Assembly: GCA_965200955.1 (NCBI GenBank)
Contig: OZ241742.1
Span: 1 to 64,000, forward strand
Length of the DNA: 64,000 nt
Direction of reading: 5' to 3'
DNA from: Bin80 sp026708685
Lineage (GTDB): Bacteria > Bacteroidota > Rhodothermia > Rhodothermales > Bin80
Numbering within the stretch: the first letter of the stretch is position 1; each line of letters opens with the position of its first letter. Positions 55,823 through 64,000 of the stretch are shown here, one piece after another. The notes beneath the pieces are model-generated. The model was given only the letters and a program-made list of their open reading frames with translations, was not told the origin of the DNA and did no database searches. Made by a program: the position numbers and the translations under genes.

Positions 55823-56093
55823 TTAGGAGCCACCTGTGGCTAATAGCCACCCGCCCACCGCAAGACCTACTGTCAAAGCAACCGAAGCGATTACTATCAG
55901 GAAATTGTACTTCGAATTCTGACTGTCAATCTTGGTGTTCTGGGTGTCAATCTTTGACTCCAGACGTGAGATGATATTGATGGATGCCGTGTTCATAATT
56001 CGTTCAGCGAGTTCGTTAGCTTCGTCTGGATCAAGTCCAAGTTTACGAAGAATTGTATATACGAGAAAACTCTAAGTTTGAGTTTTTGTCCAT
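55823..56093 (-). pseudogene. Small membrane protein of the module family, probably frameshifted
   Basis: An ATG at 55996 gives a clean 57-residue protein: MNTASINIISRLESKIDTQN, then SKYNFLIVIASVALTVGLAV and GGWLLATGGS, close to the copy at 7374. Upstream the same frame continues to resemble the family (LRKLGLDPDEANELAERIM) but reaches a stop with no start codon. An ATG at 56093 (MDKNSNLEF) in a neighbouring frame probably was the original start, with one indel near 56070. The shorter version could still be made. It lies directly downstream of the NACHT gene on the opposite strand. Confidence 0.6.
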
Positions 56094-56498
56094 GATACAC
56101 ATTAGACCATAGGAGAATGATATTGTTCAGATTCAACCTAAATACCAATCCTTGACTTCAGATCAATTTGAACTTCAAAGATTGGTTCTTACCTGAATTT
56201 CTGGTTCAACAGATCTAATTCAACATTGTTTCCGAATACCCAGCAACACGAACATCATATGATTCATTCTGGGAAACATAATAGAAGTTTTTGCCTTTCA
56301 ATCCTCCAGCACATGTTGACAACAAGACCAATATCAAAACAGCAACGGAATCACCTCATCATACGACCAATGGTTTGATTTTTGAAAGTGCATAGAGATG
56401 AGCATTCCACCTGTATTCATGGAAATAGATTATATTAACAGACAAAATCATTTCTATACTGATGGAAACTTGTCATTCGTGCAATTGATGTTATATCA
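56094..56498. other. AT-rich intergenic stretch before the TRAP genes
   Basis: About 400 bp without a supportable gene. It must contain the promoter of the TRAP transporter genes; no strong Shine-Dalgarno precedes the start at 56499. Confidence 0.4.
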
Positions 56499-57104
56499 AT
56501 GATGAAGCTCCGTGAAATCACTTCTGCCTTTGCCAATAGGGTTGACCAACTCTCGGAGTTGCTCGGGAAAATGACTTGGTATCTGACACTCGCGATGGTG
56601 ATGGCTGGTGCCTACAATGCACTGGTACGTTCATTATCAGGTTGGGCACATCTGGATCCTTCAGACGGGGAGATCCTTCAGAAAACCCTGTACTGGATTG
56701 GAGAAATTGCACGTCAAGGAAGCTCCAATACATTTATTGAACTTCAGTGGTATCTCTTCAGTGTGGTGTTCCTCATCGGCGGCGCATACGCACTCAAAGC
56801 GGATGCACATGTACGGGTCGATATACTGTACAACCGTCTCTCAGTGAAGGGAAAGGCGTGGATCAATATAGTTGGAACGATTATTTTTCTTCTTCCATTC
56901 TGTGCATTGATGCTGTGGACCTCCTGGCCCGTTGTCGTTGATTCATGGGTTCGGCTGGAAGGATCTGCAGATCCCGGTGGATTACCTCGCTATCCACTGT
57001 TAACCATGGTGCCACTTGCATTTATACTATTGATGGTTCAGGGGCTGGCCACGGCGGCCCGTGAAGCGCTACAACTGCTTTCTTCTAAAGATGCCCGGAC
57101 TTGA
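56499..57104 (+). CDS. dctQ: TRAP transporter small permease (DctQ)
   Basis: A 201-residue four-helix membrane protein, the small subunit of a tripartite ATP-independent periplasmic transporter. Family features are the first helix (WYLTLAMVMAGAYNALVRSL), the conserved ELQWYLFSVVFLIGGAYALK segment and HVRVDILYNRLSVKGKAWIN. It is on the larger side for DctQ, as in 2-oxoacid/mannitol-type TRAP systems. ATG 56499 or the adjacent ATG 56502. It overlaps dctM by 14 bases. Confidence 0.9.
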   Translation: MMKLREITSAFANRVDQLSELLGKMTWYLTLAMVMAGAYNALVRSLSGWAHLDPSDGEILQKTLYWIGEIARQGSSNTFIELQWYLFSVVFLIGGAYALKADAHVRVDILYNRLSVKGKAWINIVGTIIFLLPFCALMLWTSWPVVVDSWVRLEGSADPGGLPRYPLLTMVPLAFILLMVQGLATAAREALQLLSSKDART

Positions 57105-58440
57105 GTGGTTGGCACCGCTGATGTTTGCGGTGGCTTTGATACTCATCTTTTCTGGTTACCCGGTTGCCTTTGCACTGGGTGGCACCTCTCTGGTATTTGC
57201 GATCATCGGCGTGAGCTCAGGCTATTTTGACTGGCACTTAATGCTTGCTTTGCCCGATCGGTTGTTTGGCATTATGTCCAACTATACCCTTTTGGCCATT
57301 CCCTTTTTTATCTTCATGGGGGCCATGCTGGAAAAAAGCCATCTTGCCAGAGATCTACTCCATACCATTGGACTCCTGTTCGGTCCAATACGCGGCGGAT
57401 TGACCATTGCCGTCATCTTCGTTGGTGTACTTCTGGCAGCGGCAACAGGGATCGTGGGGGCAAGTGTAGTTGCCATGGGAATGATCTCGCTCCCCGTCAT
57501 GCTCAGTAATGGATATTCAAAAGAGCTTTCTGCAGGAGTCATTACGGCTACCGGGACCCTTGGGCAAATCATTCCTCCAAGTATCGTTCTTGTTGTTCTT
57601 GCCGACCAACTGGGAGTCTCTGTCGGTGACCTCTTCATCGGTGCTCTCGTTCCAGGAATTCTACTTGCAGTTCTCTATGCGGCATATGCAACTGGCATTG
57701 CCGTCTTCAAACCGTCTGCCGCTCCTGCAATCTCAAAAAAGGTACGAGATGTGGAGCACGGAGAGCTCCTTCGAAAAGTCTTCTTTGTAATGCTCCCCCC
57801 TCTCCTATTGATCTTCGTTGTACTTGGGAGCATTTTTGCTGGAATCGCTACACCTACAGAATCAGGTGCTCTGGGAGCAGTGGGAGCAATGGGTCTGGCG
57901 GCACTGAATCGCCGACTCAACATGACGGCCCTCAAGCGTACAATGGAGGAAACGGCGAAGTTAACGTCCATGGTAATGATGTTACTCATTGCATCTACTG
58001 CATTCGCATTGATTTTTAGGGGGCTTGATGGTGGGATATGGATTGAAGATCTTCTGATTAATCTCCCCGGTGGAGTGATTGGCTTTCTCATTCTTGCAAA
58101 TCTGTCGATCTTCATACTGGGATTCTTTATTGATTTCTTTGAAATTGCATTTATCATTATCCCATTGATGGTGGTGCCTGCAGCTCATTTGCTGAGCCCA
58201 ATGTTGGGTGTCCCAGAAACGACTGCACTAGTGTGGTTTGGAGTCATGGTGGGAATGAATCTGCAAACATCGTTTCTCACCCCTCCCTTTGGATTCGCAC
58301 TCTTTTATTTACGAGGGGTCGCACCACCCGAAATTACCACAGGGGCCATTTATCGCGGAGTCATCCCGTTCATCGGAATCCAAGTAGTAGGATTGATTCT
58401 ATTAATTCTGATTCCTGAACTCGTTCTCTGGGCACTATAG
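57091..58440 (+). CDS. dctM: TRAP transporter large permease (DctM)
   Basis: A 449-residue, roughly 12-helix permease that drives solute uptake with the sodium gradient. Start at ATG 57091 (MPGLEWLAPLMFAVALILIF), overlapping dctQ; a GTG at 57061 is less likely. Family motifs are YTLLAIPFFIFMGAMLEKSH, GIVGASVVAMGMISLPVMLS, ATGTLGQIIPPSIVLVVLAD and TPTESGALGAVGAMGLAAL. The stop is 4 bp from the end of the convergent gene for the binding subunit, so the transporter genes face each other rather than forming a single operon. Confidence 0.93.
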   Translation: MPGLEWLAPLMFAVALILIFSGYPVAFALGGTSLVFAIIGVSSGYFDWHLMLALPDRLFGIMSNYTLLAIPFFIFMGAMLEKSHLARDLLHTIGLLFGPIRGGLTIAVIFVGVLLAAATGIVGASVVAMGMISLPVMLSNGYSKELSAGVITATGTLGQIIPPSIVLVVLADQLGVSVGDLFIGALVPGILLAVLYAAYATGIAVFKPSAAPAISKKVRDVEHGELLRKVFFVMLPPLLLIFVVLGSIFAGIATPTESGALGAVGAMGLAALNRRLNMTALKRTMEETAKLTSMVMMLLIASTAFALIFRGLDGGIWIEDLLINLPGGVIGFLILANLSIFILGFFIDFFEIAFIIIPLMVVPAAHLLSPMLGVPETTALVWFGVMVGMNLQTSFLTPPFGFALFYLRGVAPPEITTGAIYRGVIPFIGIQVVGLILLILIPELVLWAL

Positions 58441-58444
58441 CAAT

Positions 58445-59563
58445 TTATGAATCGGAGCGAAGATGCCGATTCATGTAGGAAATCATCGCGTATTCTGCGG
58501 TATGCATCCACTGATCTGAATCCTGACGCCATGCAAGAAAGGAATCGTGAACCTGTGCAAAAACAGAATCCAGTCGCTCCTGTCCCAGTAGATCCTGAGA
58601 GGCGGAATAGGCTGCATTCATGACATCGTCTGGGAAGGGCTTTAGTTCAACATTAGAGTCATGGATGATCCGCTGAAGTGCAGGTGGATTTAAAGCGTCG
58701 TACCTCGTGAGCATGGTCTGGTTGGCTTCGGCCATGGAGGCCTCCAGAGCTGCCTGATACGACAGTGGCAGATCCGCCATGGCCGCCTGATTGATAAAGA
58801 ATGAGAGATTGGCTGACGGCTCCCACCATCCCGGAAAGTAGTAGTAGCGTGCAACTTGGTTGAACCCAAGTTTTTCATCATCATAGGGGCCAACCCATTC
58901 GGCCGCGTCAATGGCACCGCGGTCAAGTGCAGGATAGATCTCACCGCCGGGGATCTGTTGCACAGACACCCCCAACTGATCCATTACACGCCCGCCTAAA
59001 CCCGGAATTCGCATCGACAATCCCTTCAGATCGTTCAGGCTATTGATTTCCCGGTTAAACCAGCCACCCATTTGGGCACCAGTATTTCCACCAGGATAAT
59101 TGAGCACTTCATAATCGGCAAACAGTTGTCTTAGGATATCTTGACCACCTCCTTGATAGACCCAGCTGTTATACTGGCGGGCGGTCAATCCAAATGGAAC
59201 GGTGGTTTCAAAGGCAAAGGCAGGATTTTTACCGATATAGTAGTACCCGGCGGAGTGTCCCATTTCAACGGTTCTCTTCTGCACAGAATCTAGAACTTCA
59301 AATGCCGGAACGATTTCCCCCGCTGGATAGACGCGTATCACAAATCGTCCGTCGGTGAGCTCACTGACTCGTTGACTCATCACCTCAGCGGCAGCATAAA
59401 TGGTGTCAAGCGAACGGGCAAAGCTGGAGGCAAGTGTCCAGCGAAGATTGGGCGTGCCCGTCTGAATCGCTGGTGCGTCAGTATTCTGTGTGCTACATCC
59501 GGCAAGGAGGGTTCCAGCAGCCGTTCCTGCGACTGCTTTGCCTATAAATTGTCTGCGTTTCAT
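58445..59563 (-). CDS. dctP: TRAP transporter substrate-binding lipoprotein (DctP)
   Basis: A 372-residue solute-binding subunit. The N-terminus combines a twin-arginine start (MKRRQFIGKAVAGTAAG) with a lipobox (LLAGC, Cys23), so it is probably exported folded and lipid-anchored. The mature part resembles the TakP/2-oxoacid branch: ARSLDTIYAAAEVMSQRVSE, NYPGGNTGAQMGGWFNREIN (binding arginine/asparagine region), ALDRGAIDAAEWVGPYDDEK and WEPSANLSFFIN. Substrate is likely a monocarboxylate 2-oxoacid or similar; this is inference. Convergent with dctM. Confidence 0.9.
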   Translation of the reverse strand: MKRRQFIGKAVAGTAAGTLLAGCSTQNTDAPAIQTGTPNLRWTLASSFARSLDTIYAAAEVMSQRVSELTDGRFVIRVYPAGEIVPAFEVLDSVQKRTVEMGHSAGYYYIGKNPAFAFETTVPFGLTARQYNSWVYQGGGQDILRQLFADYEVLNYPGGNTGAQMGGWFNREINSLNDLKGLSMRIPGLGGRVMDQLGVSVQQIPGGEIYPALDRGAIDAAEWVGPYDDEKLGFNQVARYYYFPGWWEPSANLSFFINQAAMADLPLSYQAALEASMAEANQTMLTRYDALNPPALQRIIHDSNVELKPFPDDVMNAAYSASQDLLGQERLDSVFAQVHDSFLAWRQDSDQWMHTAEYAMISYMNRHLRSDS

Positions 59564-59564
59564 G

Positions 59565-60272
59565 CTATCCTCTGGGTCTTAGGGGGCGCATCACCACCTC
59601 TGAAATCAAATAGTTATTCGGGGCCTGTAGGACATGAATCACGGTCGACGCAATATCCTCAGGTTGCATAGGATTCGGGGCTCCTTGAGAACCAGCAACA
59701 CTGGCGAATTCGGTTTCGACACTACCCGGACAGATACAGGAAACCTTGATACCATCGCCTCGAAGCTCTTTCATCGTTGCCTCACTAAATCCGCGTAATC
59801 CAAATTTGGTTGCATTATAGGCACTCAAGTGTGCATTACCGACGAGGCCAGCCACGGAGGCAATGTGTAGAATATGTCCACCAAAGCCCGTTCGTTGATT
59901 CTGTGCTTTCATGATGGGAACCGCGGCACGAGTACACAGATAAACACCTGTCAAATTGGTATCAATCTGCAGATCCCAGTCCATTTTTGTCTGGGACTCA
60001 ACTGGAGAAAATCGCCCAAGTCCAGCATTGTTAATCAGTACATCCAATTGATCCAATCCGTTGAATGCATCGTTCACAGCAGATTCATTGGTCACATCAC
60101 ATTCTATGGGGTGGAATTTGGGGCCTAACTCTGACTGCAGGGACTGGAGCCTGTCAAACCTGCGTGCAAGACCGTACACCGTAGAGCCATGTTGGATCAA
60201 CTGTCGAGCAAACGCACTTCCAAGGCCACTGCTGGCTCCAGTGACAACGGCTACTTTTTGACTTAGATTCAT
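59565..60272 (-). CDS. Short-chain dehydrogenase/reductase
   Basis: A 235-residue classical SDR. Cofactor motif TGASSGLGSA is near residue 12, NNAG in LINNAGLGRF, the catalytic serine lies in HIASVAGLVG, and the Y-x-x-x-K pair is in SAYNATKFGLRGF. An arginine in the ARRFD motif after the second strand favours NADPH. Start at ATG 60272 (MNLSQKVAVVTG); a TTG two codons upstream is less likely. It lies 1 bp upstream of the dctP start on the same strand, so it may be co-transcribed with it. Substrate unknown. Confidence 0.9.
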   Translation of the reverse strand: MNLSQKVAVVTGASSGLGSAFARQLIQHGSTVYGLARRFDRLQSLQSELGPKFHPIECDVTNESAVNDAFNGLDQLDVLINNAGLGRFSPVESQTKMDWDLQIDTNLTGVYLCTRAAVPIMKAQNQRTGFGGHILHIASVAGLVGNAHLSAYNATKFGLRGFSEATMKELRGDGIKVSCICPGSVETEFASVAGSQGAPNPMQPEDIASTVIHVLQAPNNYLISEVVMRPLRPRG

Positions 60273-60334
60273 TCGCAACGGAATTTGAAATAATCTTGAA
60301 CCCTTCCTATCTATACCTGTTCACACCATCGTAA

Positions 60335-61510
60335 ATGAACAAAGATTTTGCACGTCATATTGCTTGGACCAGTGATGATCCGCTGGGGTTTGAGGTCATT
60401 ACTGCGGAGGGACCCTATCTCCACCTGAAGAACGGTCGCAGATTGATTGACTTGATCAGCGGGATTGCTGTGTCATCCATTGGGCACCGACATCCCAGCG
60501 TTTTAAATGCCATTCAAGAACAGCTCAATCGACACTTACATGTGATGGTCTATGGGGAGTTCATACAGGAACCACAAGTGAAGTTCGCCAGAAAGTTGAC
60601 CAGTGTTCTACCTTCGTCGCTTGACTGCGTGTACTTTACCATGTCGGGAACTGAGGCGAACGAAGGGGCTCTCAAACTGGCAAAGAAATACTCAGGACGT
60701 ACTAGGATGATCGCTTTTGAGCGGTCCTATCATGGAGATACACATGGATCCTTAAGTGTAACGGGCAGGACCATCTATCAGGATCCATTTCGCCCCCTGC
60801 TACCAGATGTCTGTTTTCTGCCGTTTGGGGATTTTGAATCTCTCAGTAGAATTGACGAACGGGTTGCATGTGTGATTGCGGAGCCCATTCAAGGGGAGGG
60901 AGGAATGCGGGTGCCTCCGTCAGGCTGGTTTCAAACCCTCCGTGCTAGATGTGATCATACAGGTGCACTCCTCATCATGGATGAAATTCAGACGGGATTC
61001 GGTCGGACGGGTTCTCTCTTTGCGTTTGAACATGAAGGAATTGTTCCAGACATTCTAACCCTTGCCAAAGCCATGGGTGGAGGAATGCCTCTGGGAGCGT
61101 TCGTATCCAGTGCTAAAGTGATGGATACACTCAGGCGCAATCCTCCGCTTAGTCATGTGACAACCTTTGGTGGGCACCCTGTATCCTGTGCGGCTGCTGA
61201 TGCTACATTACAGGTTTTGCTCAGAGAGAATCTTTCCAATCGTGCTCAGTGGATTGGTGAAACCATTCGTCAAAGACTCAAACACTCTCCAAAGATCACG
61301 GAGGTACGAGGTAAAGGTGCAATGCTTGGGCTTGATGTAGGCACAGACTCCAATGCTCAGCAGGTTGTGAACCATTGTCTTGATCATGGTGTACTACTTG
61401 GTTGGACACTTCATTCAGGTAGCGTCATTCGACTTGCCCCTCCACTCAATATACCAGAGGATGTCCTCCATGAAGCGATGGATGTAATTACCACAGCACT
61501 CTGTCACTGA
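60335..61510 (+). CDS. Class III aminotransferase, acetylornithine-type
   Basis: A 391-residue PLP enzyme of the ArgD/RocD family. The PLP lysine is K245 in LTLAKAMGGG; D216 in LLIMDEIQTGFGRTG binds the pyridine nitrogen; SGTEANEGALKLAKKYSGRT and SYHGDTHGSLSVTG are family signatures. It has length and motifs of acetylornithine or ornithine/beta-alanine aminotransferases; the exact substrate cannot be set by eye. Divergent from the SDR gene (62 bp). No arginine-pathway neighbours, so a role linked to the TRAP-imported oxoacid is a possible alternative. Confidence 0.88.
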   Translation: MNKDFARHIAWTSDDPLGFEVITAEGPYLHLKNGRRLIDLISGIAVSSIGHRHPSVLNAIQEQLNRHLHVMVYGEFIQEPQVKFARKLTSVLPSSLDCVYFTMSGTEANEGALKLAKKYSGRTRMIAFERSYHGDTHGSLSVTGRTIYQDPFRPLLPDVCFLPFGDFESLSRIDERVACVIAEPIQGEGGMRVPPSGWFQTLRARCDHTGALLIMDEIQTGFGRTGSLFAFEHEGIVPDILTLAKAMGGGMPLGAFVSSAKVMDTLRRNPPLSHVTTFGGHPVSCAAADATLQVLLRENLSNRAQWIGETIRQRLKHSPKITEVRGKGAMLGLDVGTDSNAQQVVNHCLDHGVLLGWTLHSGSVIRLAPPLNIPEDVLHEAMDVITTALCH

Positions 61511-61815
61511 ACAGTCCTTGTGCATTCATCTCACGACAGTCTTGGATATCATCATTTTTGTTCAGGGTATTCAGACCAATACACATCAATCTTCATTGAT
61601 TAATATTGTGGTGATATGCATAATTTTAAGGTAGAATTTTGTTTGAGATGGTTTGTGCGACGGATCTGTGGTTCTAATATGCTGACAATAAGGTCAGTTG
61701 AACCCAATCAAAGGAAGGTTCATTTTGAGTCCTGTAAAGAATTTCTAATGGAGTACTCAATAATTGGAACAATCGGTGTCCAATTGGATAATTACCATGA
61801 CCATTTACTGATCTG
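61511..61815. other. Intergenic stretch before nuoI-like gene
   Basis: About 305 bp, AT-rich. A 66-codon frame (61616-61816) exists but looks like chance. Probably contains the promoter for the genes at 61816-64000. Confidence 0.4.
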
Positions 61816-62526
61816 ATGCCTGGTATACCCAAGAACACCAAGACTGAAAACGAACGTACTCTCAACTTCTGGGAGCGGTTGTACTTACCGGAAATTTTCA
61901 AGGGACTTGCGTACAGTTTCCGCAAGATGATCCGAGAACCTTCCTACACGACCGAATACCCCGATGAACTGTGGGAGCCACCGGATTCCTATCGCGGCAG
62001 ACCCGTTCTCGTTGAAGAGGAAGGGAAGCCACGTTGTGTATCGTGCAATCTGTGTGCAAAAGCATGCCCGCCTATGGCGATCTCCATGCAGTCCAAAGAA
62101 GTGGATGATCCTAACAGCAGTAAAGAACGTGAACCCGCATGGTTTGAAATCAACATGCTACGCTGTATTTACTGCGGATTTTGTGAAGAGGTATGCCCGG
62201 AGGAAGCGATCGTCATGTCAAAAGAATATGACCTTACGTTTCAAGACAGAGACGAGGCAATCTTTGGACTCGATCGCTTGTTAGTCCCATCGGAGCGTCT
62301 CACGGATCGCCTTGAGTATTTGGAGGAATCCCGCAACCAGCAGGAGAATGAAGAGCCATGGCAGCACCGCAAGGATAACAACCTCCACAGTCTGCGTGAT
62401 CGGGAGTATGTACAGGATTTGGCTGAACATCAAATGCCCACACTGAAAAACACACATTTGCGATCCGAACAGCCGATTGCTTCTGAAAATACCTGGGAAG
62501 GTCGTCCACCGTCAGACCATGGCTGA
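61816..62526 (+). CDS. nuoI: NuoI-like 2x[4Fe-4S] protein
   Basis: A 236-residue ferredoxin-type protein with two Cx2Cx2Cx3CP clusters (CVSCNLCAKACPPMAISMQS and CIYCGFCEEVCPEEAIVMSK) spaced as in complex I subunit NuoI. It is preceded by the family's helical N-terminus (EIFKGLAYSFRKMIREPSYT). The C-terminal 70 residues are an extra charged tail (EESRNQQENEEPWQHRKDNN) not needed for the clusters. It is far from any other nuo gene, so it is either a complex I subunit in a dispersed locus or a stand-alone electron carrier. It overlaps the next gene by 8 bases. Confidence 0.85.
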   Translation: MPGIPKNTKTENERTLNFWERLYLPEIFKGLAYSFRKMIREPSYTTEYPDELWEPPDSYRGRPVLVEEEGKPRCVSCNLCAKACPPMAISMQSKEVDDPNSSKEREPAWFEINMLRCIYCGFCEEVCPEEAIVMSKEYDLTFQDRDEAIFGLDRLLVPSERLTDRLEYLEESRNQQENEEPWQHRKDNNLHSLRDREYVQDLAEHQMPTLKNTHLRSEQPIASENTWEGRPPSDHG

Positions 62527-62977
62527 CACGGGTTCTCAGCAACGCAGGACCGACTTGCTTGAACAAATGCGTTACCTCATTGACGAGGTCACTGCATTAC
62601 GAGAGGTGATGTCGAGAATGCATGAATCCCAGATCACCAACACCGAGAGAGGCCCATCGGTCAAACAACGCTACGGAGCGATCATCATGCGAGATAGCAA
62701 TGAACTGCTACCAGCACTGAAAAAACTCGTCGGGGTCAAGAGGACAAAGAAGAAACGAAACCGTGACTGGAATCAAATTCCCTTGGAAGAGATTCTTTCA
62801 GAATTGAAATCGGCTCGTCAATCCGTAGTGGAAACCATCCTTGCCCTTGATGAAACCCATTGGAATCAAGAGATCACTTCGGGCATCAATGTCTATCAAT
62901 TGTTGCTGAATGCATCTCACAAAGACGCGGACACCCTTCGTGAAATTGCACAACTTCTCTATCATGATTTTTCATGA
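62519..62977 (+). CDS. DinB-like four-helix protein
   Basis: A 152-residue helical protein from the ATG at 62519 (MADTGSQQRRTDLLEQMRYL), overlapping the NuoI-like gene's end. The pattern (RQSVVETILALDETHWNQEI, then YQLLLNASHKDADTLREIAQ and LLYHDF) resembles DinB/DUF1569-type four-helix bundles in which histidines bind a metal. Its start inside nuoI and its 4-base overlap with holA (62974-62977) indicate translational coupling across three genes. Function unknown. Confidence 0.65.
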   Translation: MADTGSQQRRTDLLEQMRYLIDEVTALREVMSRMHESQITNTERGPSVKQRYGAIIMRDSNELLPALKKLVGVKRTKKKRNRDWNQIPLEEILSELKSARQSVVETILALDETHWNQEITSGINVYQLLLNASHKDADTLREIAQLLYHDFS

Positions 62978-64000
62978 CGGCACAACGCAGAAAAAAGCAG
63001 TCGGCCGTTGAAATCTATCAGGAAATTCAGCAAGACTTTGAGCAAGACAGAATCAAGCCGGTGTATCTCTTTTATGGAGATGAGTCGTACCTCTCTGATC
63101 AGCTGCAAGCTACCCTGATTGATCAGGTATTACTACCAGAGGATAGAGATTTTAACTTAGATATTCTACAGGGAGATGAAATAACAGCCCAGTCGGCCTA
63201 CAATATTTGTCAGATGGTTCCGATGATGGTAGAGCGACGGGTTGTTGTGATTCGGGGATTTGATCAGATCAGGGGCAATAAGCTATTCGCCTCTCTTGCG
63301 AAGCAGCCCAACCCTGCGGCCGTGGTCCTGTTAATCTGTGACGGGAATCCCCGATTCAATGCGGATCCATATCGTGCATTGAAAAAAAATTCAGAAGCCG
63401 TTCAAGTTGCTGAATTTGCTCCGCTCTGGAAAAATCAGGCGATGAAGTTTGCCCGAGACTATGCAGCTGGACAGGGATGCCAGCTTGAGCCAGGTGTGGT
63501 TCAGATATTGATTGAGTTTTTGGGGACAAGTCTGGCACTGATTGTTCAGGAAATCGAGAAACTCATCACCTATATTGGCGATCGGAATCCCAGAGTGATT
63601 CAGAAGGAGGATGTGATCCAAGCGAGTGGACAAACCCGTGATATCAATGTGTTTGAACTTCAGGATGCAATCAGTCAACGCAGGGCCATAGATGCTCACC
63701 GCATTACGGCTCAGCTGCTATCAAGTGCATCTTCAAGACCCGGAGAAGCCATACGGATTGTGGCTATCCTGACGGGTTATTTTGTACGTCTGTGGAAATT
63801 GCATGAAGCACGAAGGAGGAGAGTTCCAAGATCAGAGATGGCTAAACAATTGGGAGTGCCTCCTACGATCTTGAACAAGTATTTTGATGCTGCCAATGTG
63901 TGGTCACTCCATGATGTGAAGCATGCCATGCAACTGCTATTAAGTGTCGACTGCGAAATCAAAGGCCTCTCAAAACGCAGCCCCCAGCTCATCATGACCT
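62974..64000 (+). CDS. holA: DNA polymerase III delta subunit, runs off window
   Basis: The ATG at 62974, overlapping the previous stop by 4 bases, opens a frame that stays open to the window end (342 codons). It starts MTAQRRKKQSAVEIYQEIQQ and then shows the HolA pattern: PVYLFYGDESYLSDQLQATL, ERRVVVIRGFDQIRGNKLFA, SLALIVQEIEKLITYIGD, QTRDINVFELQDAISQRRAI and EAIRIVAILTGYFVRLWKLH, ending in LLLSVDCEIKGLSKRSPQLI. HolA is the clamp-loader subunit that opens the beta clamp. The family is usually about 340-350 residues, so only a few codons are missing. Confidence 0.92.
   Translation, partial: MTAQRRKKQSAVEIYQEIQQDFEQDRIKPVYLFYGDESYLSDQLQATLIDQVLLPEDRDFNLDILQGDEITAQSAYNICQMVPMMVERRVVVIRGFDQIRGNKLFASLAKQPNPAAVVLLICDGNPRFNADPYRALKKNSEAVQVAEFAPLWKNQAMKFARDYAAGQGCQLEPGVVQILIEFLGTSLALIVQEIEKLITYIGDRNPRVIQKEDVIQASGQTRDINVFELQDAISQRRAIDAHRITAQLLSSASSRPGEAIRIVAILTGYFVRLWKLHEARRRRVPRSEMAKQLGVPPTILNKYFDAANVWSLHDVKHAMQLLLSVDCEIKGLSKRSPQLIMT

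Noticed and set aside
61616..61816. 66-codon frame before the NuoI-like gene
   Set aside because: No family resemblance or ribosome site; its end overlaps the next start by chance and the stretch is AT-rich promoter-like DNA.

Overview
The window looks like chromosomal DNA of a Bacteroidota/Rhodothermota-type bacterium (Rhodothermia or Balneolia grade), possibly a mobile-element-rich marine or host-associated lineage. The lineage call is inference. It rests on a secreted choice-of-anchor B protein ending in a YPNPFNP-type sorting domain, an FeoA-FeoA-FeoB operon whose FeoB carries a charged insertion, a TGS-less threonyl-tRNA synthetase, and a high load of insertion sequences and pseudogenes. 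No rRNA, CRISPR array or origin was seen.

Layout. 1-3055 is an IS21-type element cut by the window edge. 3221-3855 is a cluster of small unknown genes on the minus strand. 3901-5871 is a complete ISAzo13-type element with a possible frameshift. 6037-9190 is a tandemly duplicated module on the minus strand: a small membrane protein plus an AAA-type ATPase, with one membrane-protein copy broken. 9345-10802 is an IS4-type element. It is followed by the stump of a large helical-repeat protein, a YafQ-type toxin-antitoxin pair, a dead IS110 copy, a broken TIGR04255 gene with two unknown partners, and dead ISNCY-like and Tn5-like transposases (to about 18.2 kb).

19.7-36.5 kb is mostly stable housekeeping DNA: an AlkD-like/threonine dehydratase fusion, thrS, proS, feoA-feoA-feoB, a CAU tRNA, fur, a TPR protein, a DedA/VTT membrane protein, a secreted anchor-B protein, an RqcH/NFACT protein, uppP and ecsC. 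36.7-55.6 kb is a second accessory region that reads as a defence island. It holds a three-gene Shango-type system (TerB protein, BrxD-like ATPase, Lhr-like helicase), a small protein with a broken aspartic protease, an ISL3 element with an 8-bp target duplication, a 919-residue MmeI-like restriction-modification enzyme, and a two-gene unit of an AAA_14/DUF4143 ATPase and a 1389-residue NACHT-like NTPase with a C-terminal nuclease-like motif. Several decayed members of the small membrane-protein family lie at its edges.

56.5-64 kb returns to metabolism: a complete TRAP transporter (dctQ, dctM and a Tat-lipoprotein binding subunit), a short-chain dehydrogenase, a class III aminotransferase, a NuoI-like ferredoxin, a DinB-like protein and the start of holA, which runs off the window.

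The most promising candidates for an undescribed system are the ATPase plus NACHT-nuclease pair at 50154-55582 and the duplicated membrane-protein plus ATPase module at 6037-9190, whose membrane component recurs across the window.
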